The notes: generated by a model not told the origin, from the sequence alone. Shown: positions 47,152 to 55,429, counted from the stretch's first letter. The stretch: DNA of 64,000 bases from Streptococcus thoraltensis DSM 12221 (GCF_000380145.1 NZ_KB904620.1:96508-160507), one strand, 5' to 3'. A program made the numbers and translations.

Positions 47152-48078
47152 GTGAAAAAACTAATTTCAAGACTAAAATCCAGTGATTTTGTTAAATACT
47201 TTTTAGAACTGTTTCGAACCTCGGAGATGGATTTGTCCAGTATTGCGGTAGCATACTATCTCCTTTTGACCATATTTCCTTTCTTTGTGCTTTTAGCCAA
47301 CATCTTTCCTTATATCAATATCAATACTGACCAGATATTGGCCTTCTTGCAAGAGAATATACCAGAAGAATTGTATAAAACCACGGCTAATATTGTCATC
47401 AATATTTTCAATGAGCCTAATACGGGCTTGGTGTGGATTTCGATTGCAACTGGTTTGTGGACCATGTCACGTAGTATGACTTTCTTGCAAAAATCAATTA
47501 ACAAGGCTTACGGCGTTCAGGATCATCGCGATATTGTATTAGGTTATCTTTTTGGCTTCTTATCAAGCCTTGTTGTGATTTTATTTTTAGCAATAGCGAT
47601 TCTTTTATCAACCTTTGGTAAAGCTGTCTTACACCTGCTTTATTCGAATTATTCATTCGATCCTAAATTATTTGATTTGCTGTTGAATTTAACTCAGCCA
47701 GTTACGGCGGTAGTATTTCTTATTGCCTTAGGTATTTTGTATTATATTTTACCGAATGTTCATATTCGAAACATAAGGTATATTGTTCCCGGAACGGTTT
47801 TTACGGCTATAGTTTTTATGACCATGACCAGTCTCTTTGGACGTTATGTAACCTCAATGATGAATCGTTTGGACAATCTTAGAATGTTTGGTTCTATTAC
47901 GATTTTAGCAGTCATGCTCTGGTTTACTGTCTTTGCTAAAGTTATTATTTTTGGTGCTATTTTAAATGCTTCCTATCAGAAGAAATACATGGATGAATTT
48001 GAAACGCGTGATGGTAATGTCATCAGCCTCATTAAGAATACTTTAAATAACGACGAAAAAGAAAAACAAGTTGATTAA
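47152..48078 (+). CDS. YihY/BrkB-family membrane protein
   Basis: 308 residues with six to seven hydrophobic segments. The family signature AYYLLLTIFPFFVLLANIFPY lies near residues 36-56. The function is unknown; an old assignment as ribonuclease BN has been withdrawn. The start is GTG 47152 with AGAGAG upstream. It ends two bases from the convergent GtrA gene. Confidence 0.88.
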   Translation: MKKLISRLKSSDFVKYFLELFRTSEMDLSSIAVAYYLLLTIFPFFVLLANIFPYININTDQILAFLQENIPEELYKTTANIVINIFNEPNTGLVWISIATGLWTMSRSMTFLQKSINKAYGVQDHRDIVLGYLFGFLSSLVVILFLAIAILLSTFGKAVLHLLYSNYSFDPKLFDLLLNLTQPVTAVVFLIALGILYYILPNVHIRNIRYIVPGTVFTAIVFMTMTSLFGRYVTSMMNRLDNLRMFGSITILAVMLWFTVFAKVIIFGAILNASYQKKYMDEFETRDGNVISLIKNTLNNDEKEKQVD

Positions 48079-48079
48079 C

Positions 48080-48520
48080 TCAGCTTGTTTTCTTGTTTTT
48101 AAAGACGAAAAATTTACTAATGATGTAGTTAACAATAACAATAATCACTTGTGCAATAAGCGATTCAATCAGGTTAACCTTTTCTAAATCGTGAGCAACG
48201 AATTGACCAATAATGCTTGGGAATTTTTCCACTAGGGTGAACGCTAATGCTAAATCGATGAGCAGGGTGAAAAGTCTAGCTCCGACAAATGAAACAAGTC
48301 GTTTTTGCCAACCATATTTCTCTTGTTTGAAAACGATGCTATCATTAGTAAAAAAGGCGAAAAGAATGGCGATAGCATTAGCCATAACAGCTGAAAGTGT
48401 TGCCTGATGACTGATTGAAAATAAAATGGTTCGAGCAATCAAGTAGACCAGTGTTGTTAAAACTCCGAAAATCAGATAGGAAATGACTTCGTTATTGAGT
48501 AGTCTTTTGAAAATGTTCAC
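48080..48520 (-). CDS. GtrA-family membrane protein
   Basis: 146 residues with four membrane segments and the family pattern FGVLTTLVYLIARTILF ... VNYIISKFFVF. GtrA-like proteins are linked to movement of lipid-linked sugars. The start is GTG with AAGGAG upstream. The start codon is one base from the nrnA stop codon, so it is co-transcribed with nrnA. Confidence 0.88.
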   Translation of the reverse strand: MNIFKRLLNNEVISYLIFGVLTTLVYLIARTILFSISHQATLSAVMANAIAILFAFFTNDSIVFKQEKYGWQKRLVSFVGARLFTLLIDLALAFTLVEKFPSIIGQFVAHDLEKVNLIESLIAQVIIVIVNYIISKFFVFKNKKTS

Positions 48521-48521
48521 T

Positions 48522-49463
48522 TTAATTCTCCTTGTTGCCGATAGCAGAAATCATTTCTTGGAAAATTTGGTTATTTTCTTCTAAACTATAGGAATTTGCC
48601 CCGCTAGCTAATGGATGACCGCCTCCATCATGTTTTTGAGCAATCGTGTTAATCACGACGCTTTTACTACGCATACGAACGCGGTAAGATTGCCCATCAG
48701 CTTGTTGGACAAAGATTGCCCAAGATTGAACGCTATCAATCTTACCGGGGGTGCCAACAATGGCAGAAGATTCTGCTTCAGTAACATCAAAGGCTTTAAG
48801 AATTTCCTGGCTCAAGGTCACGCGAGCAGCCCCGTTATCTGAAATTTCCAAGTTATCAAAGATGTAGCCTTGTAGTCTAGCGATTTTAAAGGGAAATGAG
48901 TCCATTTGTCGAGCTATGCTCGCAAAGTCTACATCGAATTCTCTAAGTTCAGCTGCAATTCGCATGGTTTTAGCGGTAGTTGCAGGGTAAAGAAAGCGCC
49001 CAGTATCACCAACAATACCGGCATAAAGAAGGCGAGCGGCTTCCTCTGTTAATTGTAGGTGAGTTTCAAGAGCGAATTCTGTAATGATTTCACTGGCACT
49101 TGAAGCCTTTGTATCAACATGGGAAATATCACCGTAAATATCTTCATTAGGGTGGTGGTCAATTTTAATGAGAAAATCTCCCTGATGGTATCGCTCATCA
49201 TCTATACGAGGTTGATTGGCTGTATCCGTGACGATAACTAAAGCTCCTGTGTAGTTGTCATCAGTGACAGTATCCATCTCAGCCATCCAAGAGAGGCTGG
49301 GTTCATTAAAGCCAGTGGCTAAAACTGTTTTTTCTGGAAAATTGTGACGAAGAATTTCCCTAAGTCCTAATTGTGAACCAAGAGCATCAGGGTCAGGTCT
49401 TTGATGACGATGAATGATAATGGTTTGGTAGTTTTTGATGGTTGATAAAATATCTTGAAACAT
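48522..49463 (-). CDS. nrnA: DHH/DHHA1 phosphoesterase (oligoribonuclease / pAp phosphatase)
   Basis: 313 residues. The DHH domain has HRHQRPDPDALGS (first metal motif), VIVTDTA and IDHHPNED, followed by the DHHA1 motif GGGHPLASG near the C-terminus. NrnA enzymes degrade nanoRNA, pAp or cyclic-dinucleotide products. AAAGGAAAAG precedes the ATG. It lies two bases after the GNAT gene, in a GNAT-nrnA-gtrA operon. Confidence 0.92.
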   Translation of the reverse strand: MFQDILSTIKNYQTIIIHRHQRPDPDALGSQLGLREILRHNFPEKTVLATGFNEPSLSWMAEMDTVTDDNYTGALVIVTDTANQPRIDDERYHQGDFLIKIDHHPNEDIYGDISHVDTKASSASEIITEFALETHLQLTEEAARLLYAGIVGDTGRFLYPATTAKTMRIAAELREFDVDFASIARQMDSFPFKIARLQGYIFDNLEISDNGAARVTLSQEILKAFDVTEAESSAIVGTPGKIDSVQSWAIFVQQADGQSYRVRMRSKSVVINTIAQKHDGGGHPLASGANSYSLEENNQIFQEMISAIGNKEN

Positions 49464-49465
49464 GA

Positions 49466-49909
49466 TTACTTTTCCTTTAATTTTAATAGCATATCAGTGT
49501 GGGGGATATCGTCTTCTAGGTAGGAATCTGAGATTTTTTCAAAGCCAAAGCTCTGGTAAAAAGGACATAGGTGTGTTTGAGCTTGGGCAAAAAGGTTCTT
49601 ATTTGGAAATCTAGAGTGACAGACTTTAATGGCCTCTGCAACCAATGCACGCCCTAGCTTTTGTTTACGATGTCGTTTAGCAACCAAAACACGACCTAAT
49701 TTAATAATGTTTTGGTCAGGTATTAGTCGGCAGTAGGCTTTAATTTGACCTAAATCATCCATTTGAAAGAGATGAAGAGCTATCTTGTCTTGCTCATCGA
49801 TTTCAGAATAGGCACACGTTTGTTCTACCACAAAAATGTCTACACGTGTCTTGTAGATTTGAAATAATTCTTGAGTGTTTAATTGCTCAAAACTTTTTAG
49901 TTGCCACAT
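49466..49909 (-). CDS. ElaA-like GNAT acetyltransferase
   Basis: 147 residues with the ElaA pattern: WQLKSFEQLNTQELFQIYK at the N-terminus, VVEQTCAYSEIDEQD, and the acetyl-CoA loop KRHRKQKLGRALV. The substrate is unknown. A TATAAT box on the minus strand near 49950 and GGGAGG about 12 bases before the ATG give its promoter and ribosome site. Confidence 0.88.
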   Translation of the reverse strand: MWQLKSFEQLNTQELFQIYKTRVDIFVVEQTCAYSEIDEQDKIALHLFQMDDLGQIKAYCRLIPDQNIIKLGRVLVAKRHRKQKLGRALVAEAIKVCHSRFPNKNLFAQAQTHLCPFYQSFGFEKISDSYLEDDIPHTDMLLKLKEK

Positions 49910-50038
49910 CTATCAGAAAAACCTCCCAGATAATACTACTTCCATTATAACACGAAAAAAGAATTGAGCCTAAACCCAATTCTTTCGAAGCATTCCCCTT
50001 GTTAATGTATTGGTTCGTATTTTTTATAAATCATTTCA

Positions 50039-50140
50039 TCCTCTTCGAACATCAAAAGCAGACCTTGTTGATTTGATTTGAGGCACTTCATTACTATCTG
50101 CACCGGCGTCGCCTAGTCTGCTTTTGATTTTCATCTAGTA
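50039..50140 (-). repeat. Element B, solitary
   Basis: 102-bp copy without surrounding element A. Ends TCCTCTTCGAACATCAAAAG and CTTTTGATTTTCATCTAGTA. Flanked by TCA on both sides, matching the 3-bp duplication of the nested copies. The 49910-50315 spacer otherwise holds only a possible hairpin (GAATTG/CAATTC) and the shared segment at 50285-50312. Confidence 0.8.
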
Positions 50141-50315
50141 TCACTTTGCAGAAATTTGATTTTAAATACTCCAATATAGCCTAAATTGTCATCATCAGAA
50201 CTTTTTGAGACAAATAAACATGTCATAACTTGGTGGCGATTTTTATTTTTGTGGATTGTAAAGACAGGAGTCGTGCTAGACGATATGGCAACAGGGATGA
50301 TTTGTTAAAATCTTT

Positions 50316-51092
50316 TTAAGACAATGCTTTGTATTCGGTATTGAGTCCACGCTGAACAGCTGGACGTTCTGCGATTTTCTTGGTCCATTTGACTAGATTT
50401 GGATAAGAAGCAATGTCAAGAAAGACGTCAGAACCATCATAAAGTTTGCCATCAGCTAGGCGACCATACCAAGACCAAATAGCAATGTCAGCAATAGTGT
50501 AGTCATCGCCTGAGATGTAAGGTTTGTGAGCAAGTTCTTTATCCAAAAGATCAAGCTGACGTTTTGTTTCCATGGTGTAGCGATCGATGGCATATTTGAT
50601 TTTTTCCGGCGCATAGTGGAAGAAGTGACCAAAACCGCCTCCAAGAAATGGCGCAGCACCGGTTTGCCAGAAGAGCCAGTTGAGGACTTCAGTACGCTCT
50701 TGGTGTGATGAAGGGATTAACTTTTGGAATTTTTCCGCCAAATAAAGCAAGATATTAGCAGATTCGAAAATCTTGATTTCTTGTTTTTCGCTTAAATCCA
50801 GCATAGCAGGAATCTTAGAGTTTGGATTGATAGCAACAAAATCAGAGCCAAATTGGTCACCTGAAGAAATATCGATTTTGAACATATCGTAATCTACGTC
50901 CACACCAAGCGCTTTCAATTCTTCAAACATGATAGCAACCTTGATGCCGTTTGGTGTACCTAGCGAATAAACTTGGAAAGGTTTTTCACCACGAGGTAGG
51001 TTTTGCTCAAAACGGCTACCGGCAGTAGGACGGTTAAGCCCTGAGTACTCTTTGGGTTCTTGCCAGACTTCTGGTAAGTGATAATCAGTCAT
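50316..51092 (-). CDS. yghU: YghU-type disulfide-bond oxidoreductase (GST fold)
   Basis: 258 residues with an N-terminal extension (WQEPKEYSGLNRPTAGSRFE), a thioredoxin-like domain (VYSLGTPNGIKVAIMFEEL ... NPNSKIPAMLD) and an all-helical C-terminal domain (YTIADIAIWSWYGRL). This is the YghU/YfcG branch of nu-class GSTs, which have disulfide reductase activity with glutathione. AAGGAGG precedes the ATG. Monocistronic. Confidence 0.93.
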   Translation of the reverse strand: MTDYHLPEVWQEPKEYSGLNRPTAGSRFEQNLPRGEKPFQVYSLGTPNGIKVAIMFEELKALGVDVDYDMFKIDISSGDQFGSDFVAINPNSKIPAMLDLSEKQEIKIFESANILLYLAEKFQKLIPSSHQERTEVLNWLFWQTGAAPFLGGGFGHFFHYAPEKIKYAIDRYTMETKRQLDLLDKELAHKPYISGDDYTIADIAIWSWYGRLADGKLYDGSDVFLDIASYPNLVKWTKKIAERPAVQRGLNTEYKALS

Positions 51093-51235
51093 GTCGGACC
51101 TCCTTAAACGTGTTGTCTAAAGCCTAGCAAAAATAAAAAGTGATTTCAAGAAATTACCCTTATGATGAAATAGATTTGCGAGTAAATTAGAAAATATGAT
51201 ACAATAACCAAAGATATAATGACACGGAGGAAAAT

Positions 51236-51679
51236 ATGGCCTTAGCAAAAGTGGTTTATGCCAGTATGACAGGTAATAATGAAGAACTAGCAGATATTAT
51301 TACTAATAAGCTAGAAGAGTTGGGACACACGGTTGAGATGGATGAGTGTACCATGGTTGAAGCCAGCGACTTTGAGGACGCTGACATCTGTATCGTTGTG
51401 ACCTATACCTATGACGATGGTGAATTGCCGGATGAAATCGTTGATTTTTATGAAGAATTAGCTGATCTTGATTTGTCAGGAAAGGTTTATGGTTGTGCAG
51501 GTTCTGGAGATACTTTCTATGATGATTTCTGTACCTGCGTGGATGACTTTGACAAGCAATTCGCCCTAACGGGTGCCACAAAGGGTGCTGAATCTGTCAA
51601 GGTTGATTTGGCTGCAGACGATGAGGATATTGAAAACTTAGAACGTTTTGCAGAAGAGCTATCTGCGCGTGTAAGTTAA
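51236..51679 (+). CDS. Flavodoxin
   Basis: A 147-residue FMN-binding electron carrier. The phosphate-binding loop is SMTGNNEELA (about 8-17). The flavin loops are TYTYDDGELPDE and GSGDTFYDDFC. The protein is very acidic, as usual. GGAGG precedes the ATG, and a TATAAT box lies just upstream. In some streptococci a chorismate mutase gene follows; here the next item is the fluoride riboswitch. Confidence 0.96.
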   Translation: MALAKVVYASMTGNNEELADIITNKLEELGHTVEMDECTMVEASDFEDADICIVVTYTYDDGELPDEIVDFYEELADLDLSGKVYGCAGSGDTFYDDFCTCVDDFDKQFALTGATKGAESVKVDLAADDEDIENLERFAEELSARVS

Positions 51680-51689
51680 GTAAAAATTC

Positions 51690-51775
51690 AGAATGATTGT
51701 CTCCCTAGAGGAATTCAAACCGCTGAAATGCTGATGATGTCTACGTTTTTGTCGTAGTCTCATTGGCTTTTTTGT
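51690..51775 (+). ncRNA. Fluoride riboswitch (crcB motif)
   Basis: The aptamer runs from GAATGATTGTC (51691) through AATTCAAACCGC to GCTGATGATGTCTACG (to 51745). The GATG ... AAACCGC ... GCTGATGA..(T/C)CTAC pattern is the crcB consensus. GAAT/ATTC closes P1, and CTACG-TTTTTGT-CGTAG plus a T6 run (51768-51773) forms a terminator. Fluoride binding should allow expression of the CLC gene, which starts at 51798. Confidence 0.85.
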
Positions 51776-51797
51776 TAGTATTTAGAAAGGAAATTCG

Positions 51798-53012
51798 ATG
51801 AAACTACAAGGTCATTATTACCGACATTTGCTCAATTTAGAAATCGCTGCGCTACTGATTGGGGTATTGGCTGGTATACTAGATGCACTTTTTGGTGGAA
51901 TCTTACTATTTGTCTCCAACATAAGGGTGCAATTCCCTTATTTGACCATTCCATTTTTAGGTTTGGCAGGGCTTTTGATTGTCTTTTTATATCAGCGTTT
52001 TGGGGATGACAGTATCAAAGGCATGGGTCTGGTCTTTGAAGTTGAACATGGTCAGCGAAAGAAAATTCCTAAGCGGTTGGTACCACTAGTCATTTTGACC
52101 ACTTGGTTAACCCACCTTTTTGGAGGTTCAGCAGGTCGCGAAGGTGTGGCTGTCCAGCTTGGAGCGACCATCGCAACGACACTAACAGCCCTTCGTTTTT
52201 TGAAAGATTATAGTAAAGAACTTCTAGTGATTGGTATGGCGGCAGGATTCGGTGGGCTTTTTCAGACACCAATGGCAGCGACTTTCTTTGCTTTGGAAAT
52301 CTTAGTTATTGGAAAAATACGATTTCATCTTTTTTTGCCCGTTTTTACAGCAGCTTTCATAGCTAGTCAGACCAGTTATTCACTAGGGTTGGAGAAATTC
52401 AATCATCTGATTCAATCAGATGTGTCACTGGATTTTCTAACAGTTGGAAAGTTACTGCTTGCAGGTCTTTTCTTTGCCTTAGTCGGAAAATTATTCGCCA
52501 TCAGCTTGCTTTTTCTTAAAGGGAAACTGGCTAAGATAGCACCGAATCCATATCTCAAAATTGCTATCGGAGGATTGATATTATCTCTTATTTTCCTTAT
52601 CTTGGAACACGGGCGCTATTCTGGACTAGGTACTAACCTTATTGAGGCTAGTTTTTTAGGTAATAAGATTTACGTTTATGATTGGATTTTGAAGTTATTC
52701 TTAACGGTTGTGACTATTTCATTAGGTTTTCAAGGAGGAGAAGTAACGCCTTTATTTTCAATTGGCGCTAGTTTTGGAGTAGTTTTAGCACTCACTTTAG
52801 GATTGCCGATAGAGTTGTTGGCTGCCCTTGGCTACGTTGCTGTATTTGCCAGTGCCACCAATACTATTTTAGGTCCGCTCTTAATCATGGGAGAAGTTTT
52901 TGGTTTTGCTAATACGCCTTATGCTTTCATCGTCTTGGTTATTGTTAGCTGTCTACAATTTTTACCGTCTATTTATCCACTGCAGAAACATTCTATAGCA
53001 AAAGATTTATAA
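51798..53012 (+). CDS. CLC-F type fluoride/proton antiporter
   Basis: A 404-residue CLC-family membrane protein with about 10-12 membrane segments. The gating glutamate is in GGSAGREGVAVQLG (about 110-123), and the C-terminal pore motif is GGEVTPLFSIGASFG. The GSGIP-type chloride motif is replaced by KGMGLV, unlike chloride-selective CLCs. The gene follows a fluoride riboswitch, so it is best read as a fluoride exporter (CLC-F/EriC-F). AGAAAGGAAA precedes the ATG. No cytoplasmic CBS domains. It takes the place where some streptococci have a crcB pair, as I recall. Confidence 0.88.
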   Translation: MKLQGHYYRHLLNLEIAALLIGVLAGILDALFGGILLFVSNIRVQFPYLTIPFLGLAGLLIVFLYQRFGDDSIKGMGLVFEVEHGQRKKIPKRLVPLVILTTWLTHLFGGSAGREGVAVQLGATIATTLTALRFLKDYSKELLVIGMAAGFGGLFQTPMAATFFALEILVIGKIRFHLFLPVFTAAFIASQTSYSLGLEKFNHLIQSDVSLDFLTVGKLLLAGLFFALVGKLFAISLLFLKGKLAKIAPNPYLKIAIGGLILSLIFLILEHGRYSGLGTNLIEASFLGNKIYVYDWILKLFLTVVTISLGFQGGEVTPLFSIGASFGVVLALTLGLPIELLAALGYVAVFASATNTILGPLLIMGEVFGFANTPYAFIVLVIVSCLQFLPSIYPLQKHSIAKDL

Positions 53013-53056
53013 TCGGCACAACAAACGCATGAAGAAAATGTCAATGTACTTTGCTC

Positions 53057-53321
53057 GTGAAATTTTGTTATAATATCGGTGAAGCGGTTTCAACTATTCC
53101 TAAAGTTGAAACAGACCAAATACTTCGCATCCAATATGCTGATCAATTAAAGTCTACTGTTGGTATAATTTCTCAACCAAATGATGATAATAACTTTTTA
53201 ACATGGTAGATAGACTGTAGCAAAAGATACTGCTCAACATGGTGGTCGTCGGTGGGAGTTGAAAAAAGATGGCCGTCGAATTGGCTCACTAGACAAAGAT
53301 GGAAATATTATTGCAGATTAA
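53057..53321 (+). pseudogene. Broken C-terminus of a polymorphic toxin-like protein
   Basis: One frame from GTG 53057 runs to a TAG at 53207-53209. Another frame, from about 53217, encodes VAKDTAQHGGRRWEL ... RRIGSLDKDGNII and stops at TAA 53319-53321. The HGG(S/R)-W-L ... GxRIGxLDxxGN pattern is common at the extreme C-terminus of secreted polymorphic (contact-dependent, LXG or related) toxins. The frames are out of phase, so this is a decayed fragment. Immediately downstream come small immunity-like genes. Confidence 0.55.
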
Positions 53322-53333
53322 AAGGAGCTAAAG

Positions 53334-53570
53334 ATGAAAAACATTAAGTTATCAGGTTTCGAATTTGAGTATAATCCGATTATGGATTGTGTCTTTGATG
53401 AAAAGCAAAATAGATTAGTTTTTGTATCAGAAAATTACGGCGATGTTCACCTAGCTATCGAATTAAAAGGGTCAACCTTAATATTTCATCCAAGATGGAA
53501 CATTAAAATAGTGATTGACGAAAAACACCCAAATAAATATATTCTAGATGTTAATTCTACAAATTTTTAG
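53334..53570 (+). CDS. Putative immunity protein, copy 1
   Basis: 78 residues, no signal peptide, mostly beta by pattern (FEFEYNPIMDCVFDEKQNRLVFV ...). I do not recognise the family. Its first about 70 residues are nearly the same as the product at 53792-54061. AAAGGAG precedes the ATG, 12 bases after the toxin-like frame ends, which is the usual toxin-immunity arrangement. The C-terminus (NSTNF) differs from its paralogue because the sequence changes at a deletion junction, so this copy may be slightly truncated. Confidence 0.7.
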   Translation: MKNIKLSGFEFEYNPIMDCVFDEKQNRLVFVSENYGDVHLAIELKGSTLIFHPRWNIKIVIDEKHPNKYILDVNSTNF

Positions 53571-53711
53571 AAGCTATTACTACCGTCAAGAAACACAAAT
53601 TGCTTATTTTGGGAGGAAAGTGTGTCACTTTATATTTTTTAGAGAGGGGGTAACAAGTTGAAGTATCGATTCGGTTTTTCAAACTGTAATGTTTTAAAAA
53701 TTACTGTTAGT
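53571..53711 (+). pseudogene. Fused remnants of two downstream immunity genes
   Basis: In one frame, TTVKKHKLLILGGKVCHF (about 53580-53630) corresponds to SVKKHKLLILGGDVYHF in the 54111-54914 gene. It breaks off and a TTG start at 53658 behind GGGGG reads MKYRFGFSNCNVLK, corresponding to VKYRIRFSKYDIKY of the 54929-55429 gene, ending at TAG 53709-53711. So this stretch is a deleted copy of the same two-gene module that lies intact downstream. Confidence 0.75.
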
Positions 53712-53791
53712 TATGAAAATTTAAATTGAAATTGTGAGTAGACTCACTAGATAGTGGCGCAAGTATAATTACAAAGAAAGAGAAGATAACA

Positions 53792-54061
53792 TTGAAAACA
53801 ATTAAATTATCATATTTTGAGTTTGAGTATAATCCGATTATGGACTGTGTTTTTGATGAAAAACAAAATAGATTAGTATTTATATCAGAAAATTACGGCG
53901 ATATTCATCTAGCTATCGAATTAAAAGGGTCAACCCTAATATTTCATCCAAGATGGAACATTAAAATAGTGACTGACGAAAAGGAAAAAAACAAGTATAT
54001 TCTAGATGTGAATTGTCCAGATGAGACACTCAACTTGGACGAATTGTCTAAGAAAGATTGA
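53792..54061 (+). CDS. Putative immunity protein, copy 2
   Basis: 89 residues, paralogue of the 53334-53570 product with a longer acidic tail (CPDETLNLDELSKKD). The start is TTG 53792 with AGAGAAG upstream, where copy 1 has ATG. No known family recognised. It is followed by the two larger immunity-like genes, in the same order as the degraded copy upstream. Confidence 0.7.
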   Translation: MKTIKLSYFEFEYNPIMDCVFDEKQNRLVFISENYGDIHLAIELKGSTLIFHPRWNIKIVTDEKEKNKYILDVNCPDETLNLDELSKKD

Positions 54062-54110
54062 TACTTTTCTCATTTTTTTGTGTCTAATCAAAAACACCAA
54101 GAGACAGATT

Positions 54111-54914
54111 ATGATTGACTATAACATGATATTATCAAGTGACTTATCTCAGAGAGGTTGTGATTTAAAAGCCTTATACCTTAATGTGCTTGCTTGGGAT
54201 TATAATGATATTTTAGAAGTTATTGCCAGCGTAAAGAAACACAAATTGCTTATTTTGGGAGGAGATGTTTATCATTTTAGAAAGGGTAAAGTTTCTTGGA
54301 CCTATGATGGCTGGAGTTATCAAGGAGATGATTGGAAAGCATCCGTTCAGAAGAGTTTACACTATATTAACGATTACCATGAGATGAATGGGTCTAGGTA
54401 CCTATACTCTCTAGTTATCGCTAGCCCTAGGATGACGTCACTTCGTTTTTCCAAGCACGATGAGATAAGTCGCCGAGATAAAAAACGGTATGGTTTTAGT
54501 AGGGACTGGAGTAGTGTGAGAGATATTGGACAGACGTTTTTGGGGCAAGAGCTAACTCAAATAGCCTATGAAAGGGTTGAGGAACGCTATTTGGCTGTTT
54601 TTAGAGATGTCGCTAAGATGATGTCCCTTTCGGAGTTTCACATATCTTTTTTGGAAGTCATCAGTAGTGAGGTATTGATGACTTATCCTTTTTTGGAAGA
54701 GGGTCATACATTAACGTTGGAAGAAGCTCTTTCCTGCATACAGTTAATGCTTAGAGAGAAAATATGGTGTAAACTTATCAATCCCCATTTGGAATTCCAT
54801 TTTGGCTACGACTACTACGCTTATCTCTATTTTGATGGGGATAAGGAGAGAGTAAAAGCTATTATTAAAAAACATCAGCTTTTTTGGGAAGACCGAGAAT
54901 CACCTTATCTTTAG
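54111..54914 (+). CDS. Putative immunity protein, apparently two domains fused
   Basis: About 267 residues from ATG 54111 (weak AAGAGA site); a longer frame to 54021 overlaps the previous gene and is rejected. Residues about 1-105 (LNVLAWDYNDILEVIASVKKH-type start, LILGGDVYHFRKG, YDGWSYQGDDW) resemble the Imm40-like immunity family. Residues about 108-267 are homologous to the whole of the next gene (RFSKHDE, DWSSVRDIG, YDYYAYLYF, LFWED). This looks like a fusion of two immunity proteins. It is cytoplasmic and has no Cys-rich or catalytic motif. Confidence 0.72.
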   Translation: MIDYNMILSSDLSQRGCDLKALYLNVLAWDYNDILEVIASVKKHKLLILGGDVYHFRKGKVSWTYDGWSYQGDDWKASVQKSLHYINDYHEMNGSRYLYSLVIASPRMTSLRFSKHDEISRRDKKRYGFSRDWSSVRDIGQTFLGQELTQIAYERVEERYLAVFRDVAKMMSLSEFHISFLEVISSEVLMTYPFLEEGHTLTLEEALSCIQLMLREKIWCKLINPHLEFHFGYDYYAYLYFDGDKERVKAIIKKHQLFWEDRESPYL

Positions 54915-54928
54915 AATGGAGTAACAGT

Positions 54929-55429
54929 GTGAAATATCGAATACGTTTTTCAAAGTATGATATCAAATACCGTAATGAGCTTGGCCATTACCTGAGAGAT
55001 GATTGGACGTCTATTTGGGATGTCGGTAAAGTTTGTGAAGGTGTTCTGGTGACGCTTGAGGAGTATGAGCGTGTAGAGAGCCAGTACCTAAAGACTTTGG
55101 AAGAAGTTGCTAAATTGTTGGATGTTGACTCTTTTCAAATCGCTCAATTAGATAAGTATGATACTGATTGGACCTATTTAGGTTTTCCGGTGGAAGTTGG
55201 TGCTACTGTCACCATTGAACAATTTTTAATATTATCTCGTTTGGCTTTACGGGAAGAAATATGGGTGAGTTTTGAACACCCTGATTTATGGGTTAATTTT
55301 GCATTGGATTACTACGCTTATTTGGGGTTTAACCGAAGTTCGGATGCTATTCATCGTATTATTGAAGCCAATTCCTTGTTTTGGGAAAAGGATAAATTCG
55401 ATTTCTATGACGAAGATGATGAGGAATGA
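54929..55429 (+). CDS. Putative immunity protein, homologous to the previous gene's C-terminal half
   Basis: 166 residues from GTG 54929 with GGAG seven bases upstream; the longer frame from 54884 overlaps the previous gene and is rejected. It is acidic, with landmarks RFSKYD, DDWTSIWDVGK, ALREEIWVSFEHPDLW and DYYAYLGF shared with residues 108-267 of the upstream product. The family is not firmly identified. It is last in the cluster and is followed by a strong terminator. Confidence 0.72.
   Translation: MKYRIRFSKYDIKYRNELGHYLRDDWTSIWDVGKVCEGVLVTLEEYERVESQYLKTLEEVAKLLDVDSFQIAQLDKYDTDWTYLGFPVEVGATVTIEQFLILSRLALREEIWVSFEHPDLWVNFALDYYAYLGFNRSSDAIHRIIEANSLFWEKDKFDFYDEDDEE

Noticed and set aside
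3236..50140. The repeats as a CRISPR array or as BOX elements
   Set aside because: Copies are dispersed over 47 kb, in both orientations, with inverted ends and no regular spacers; the sequence does not follow the BOX A-B-C modules as I know them.
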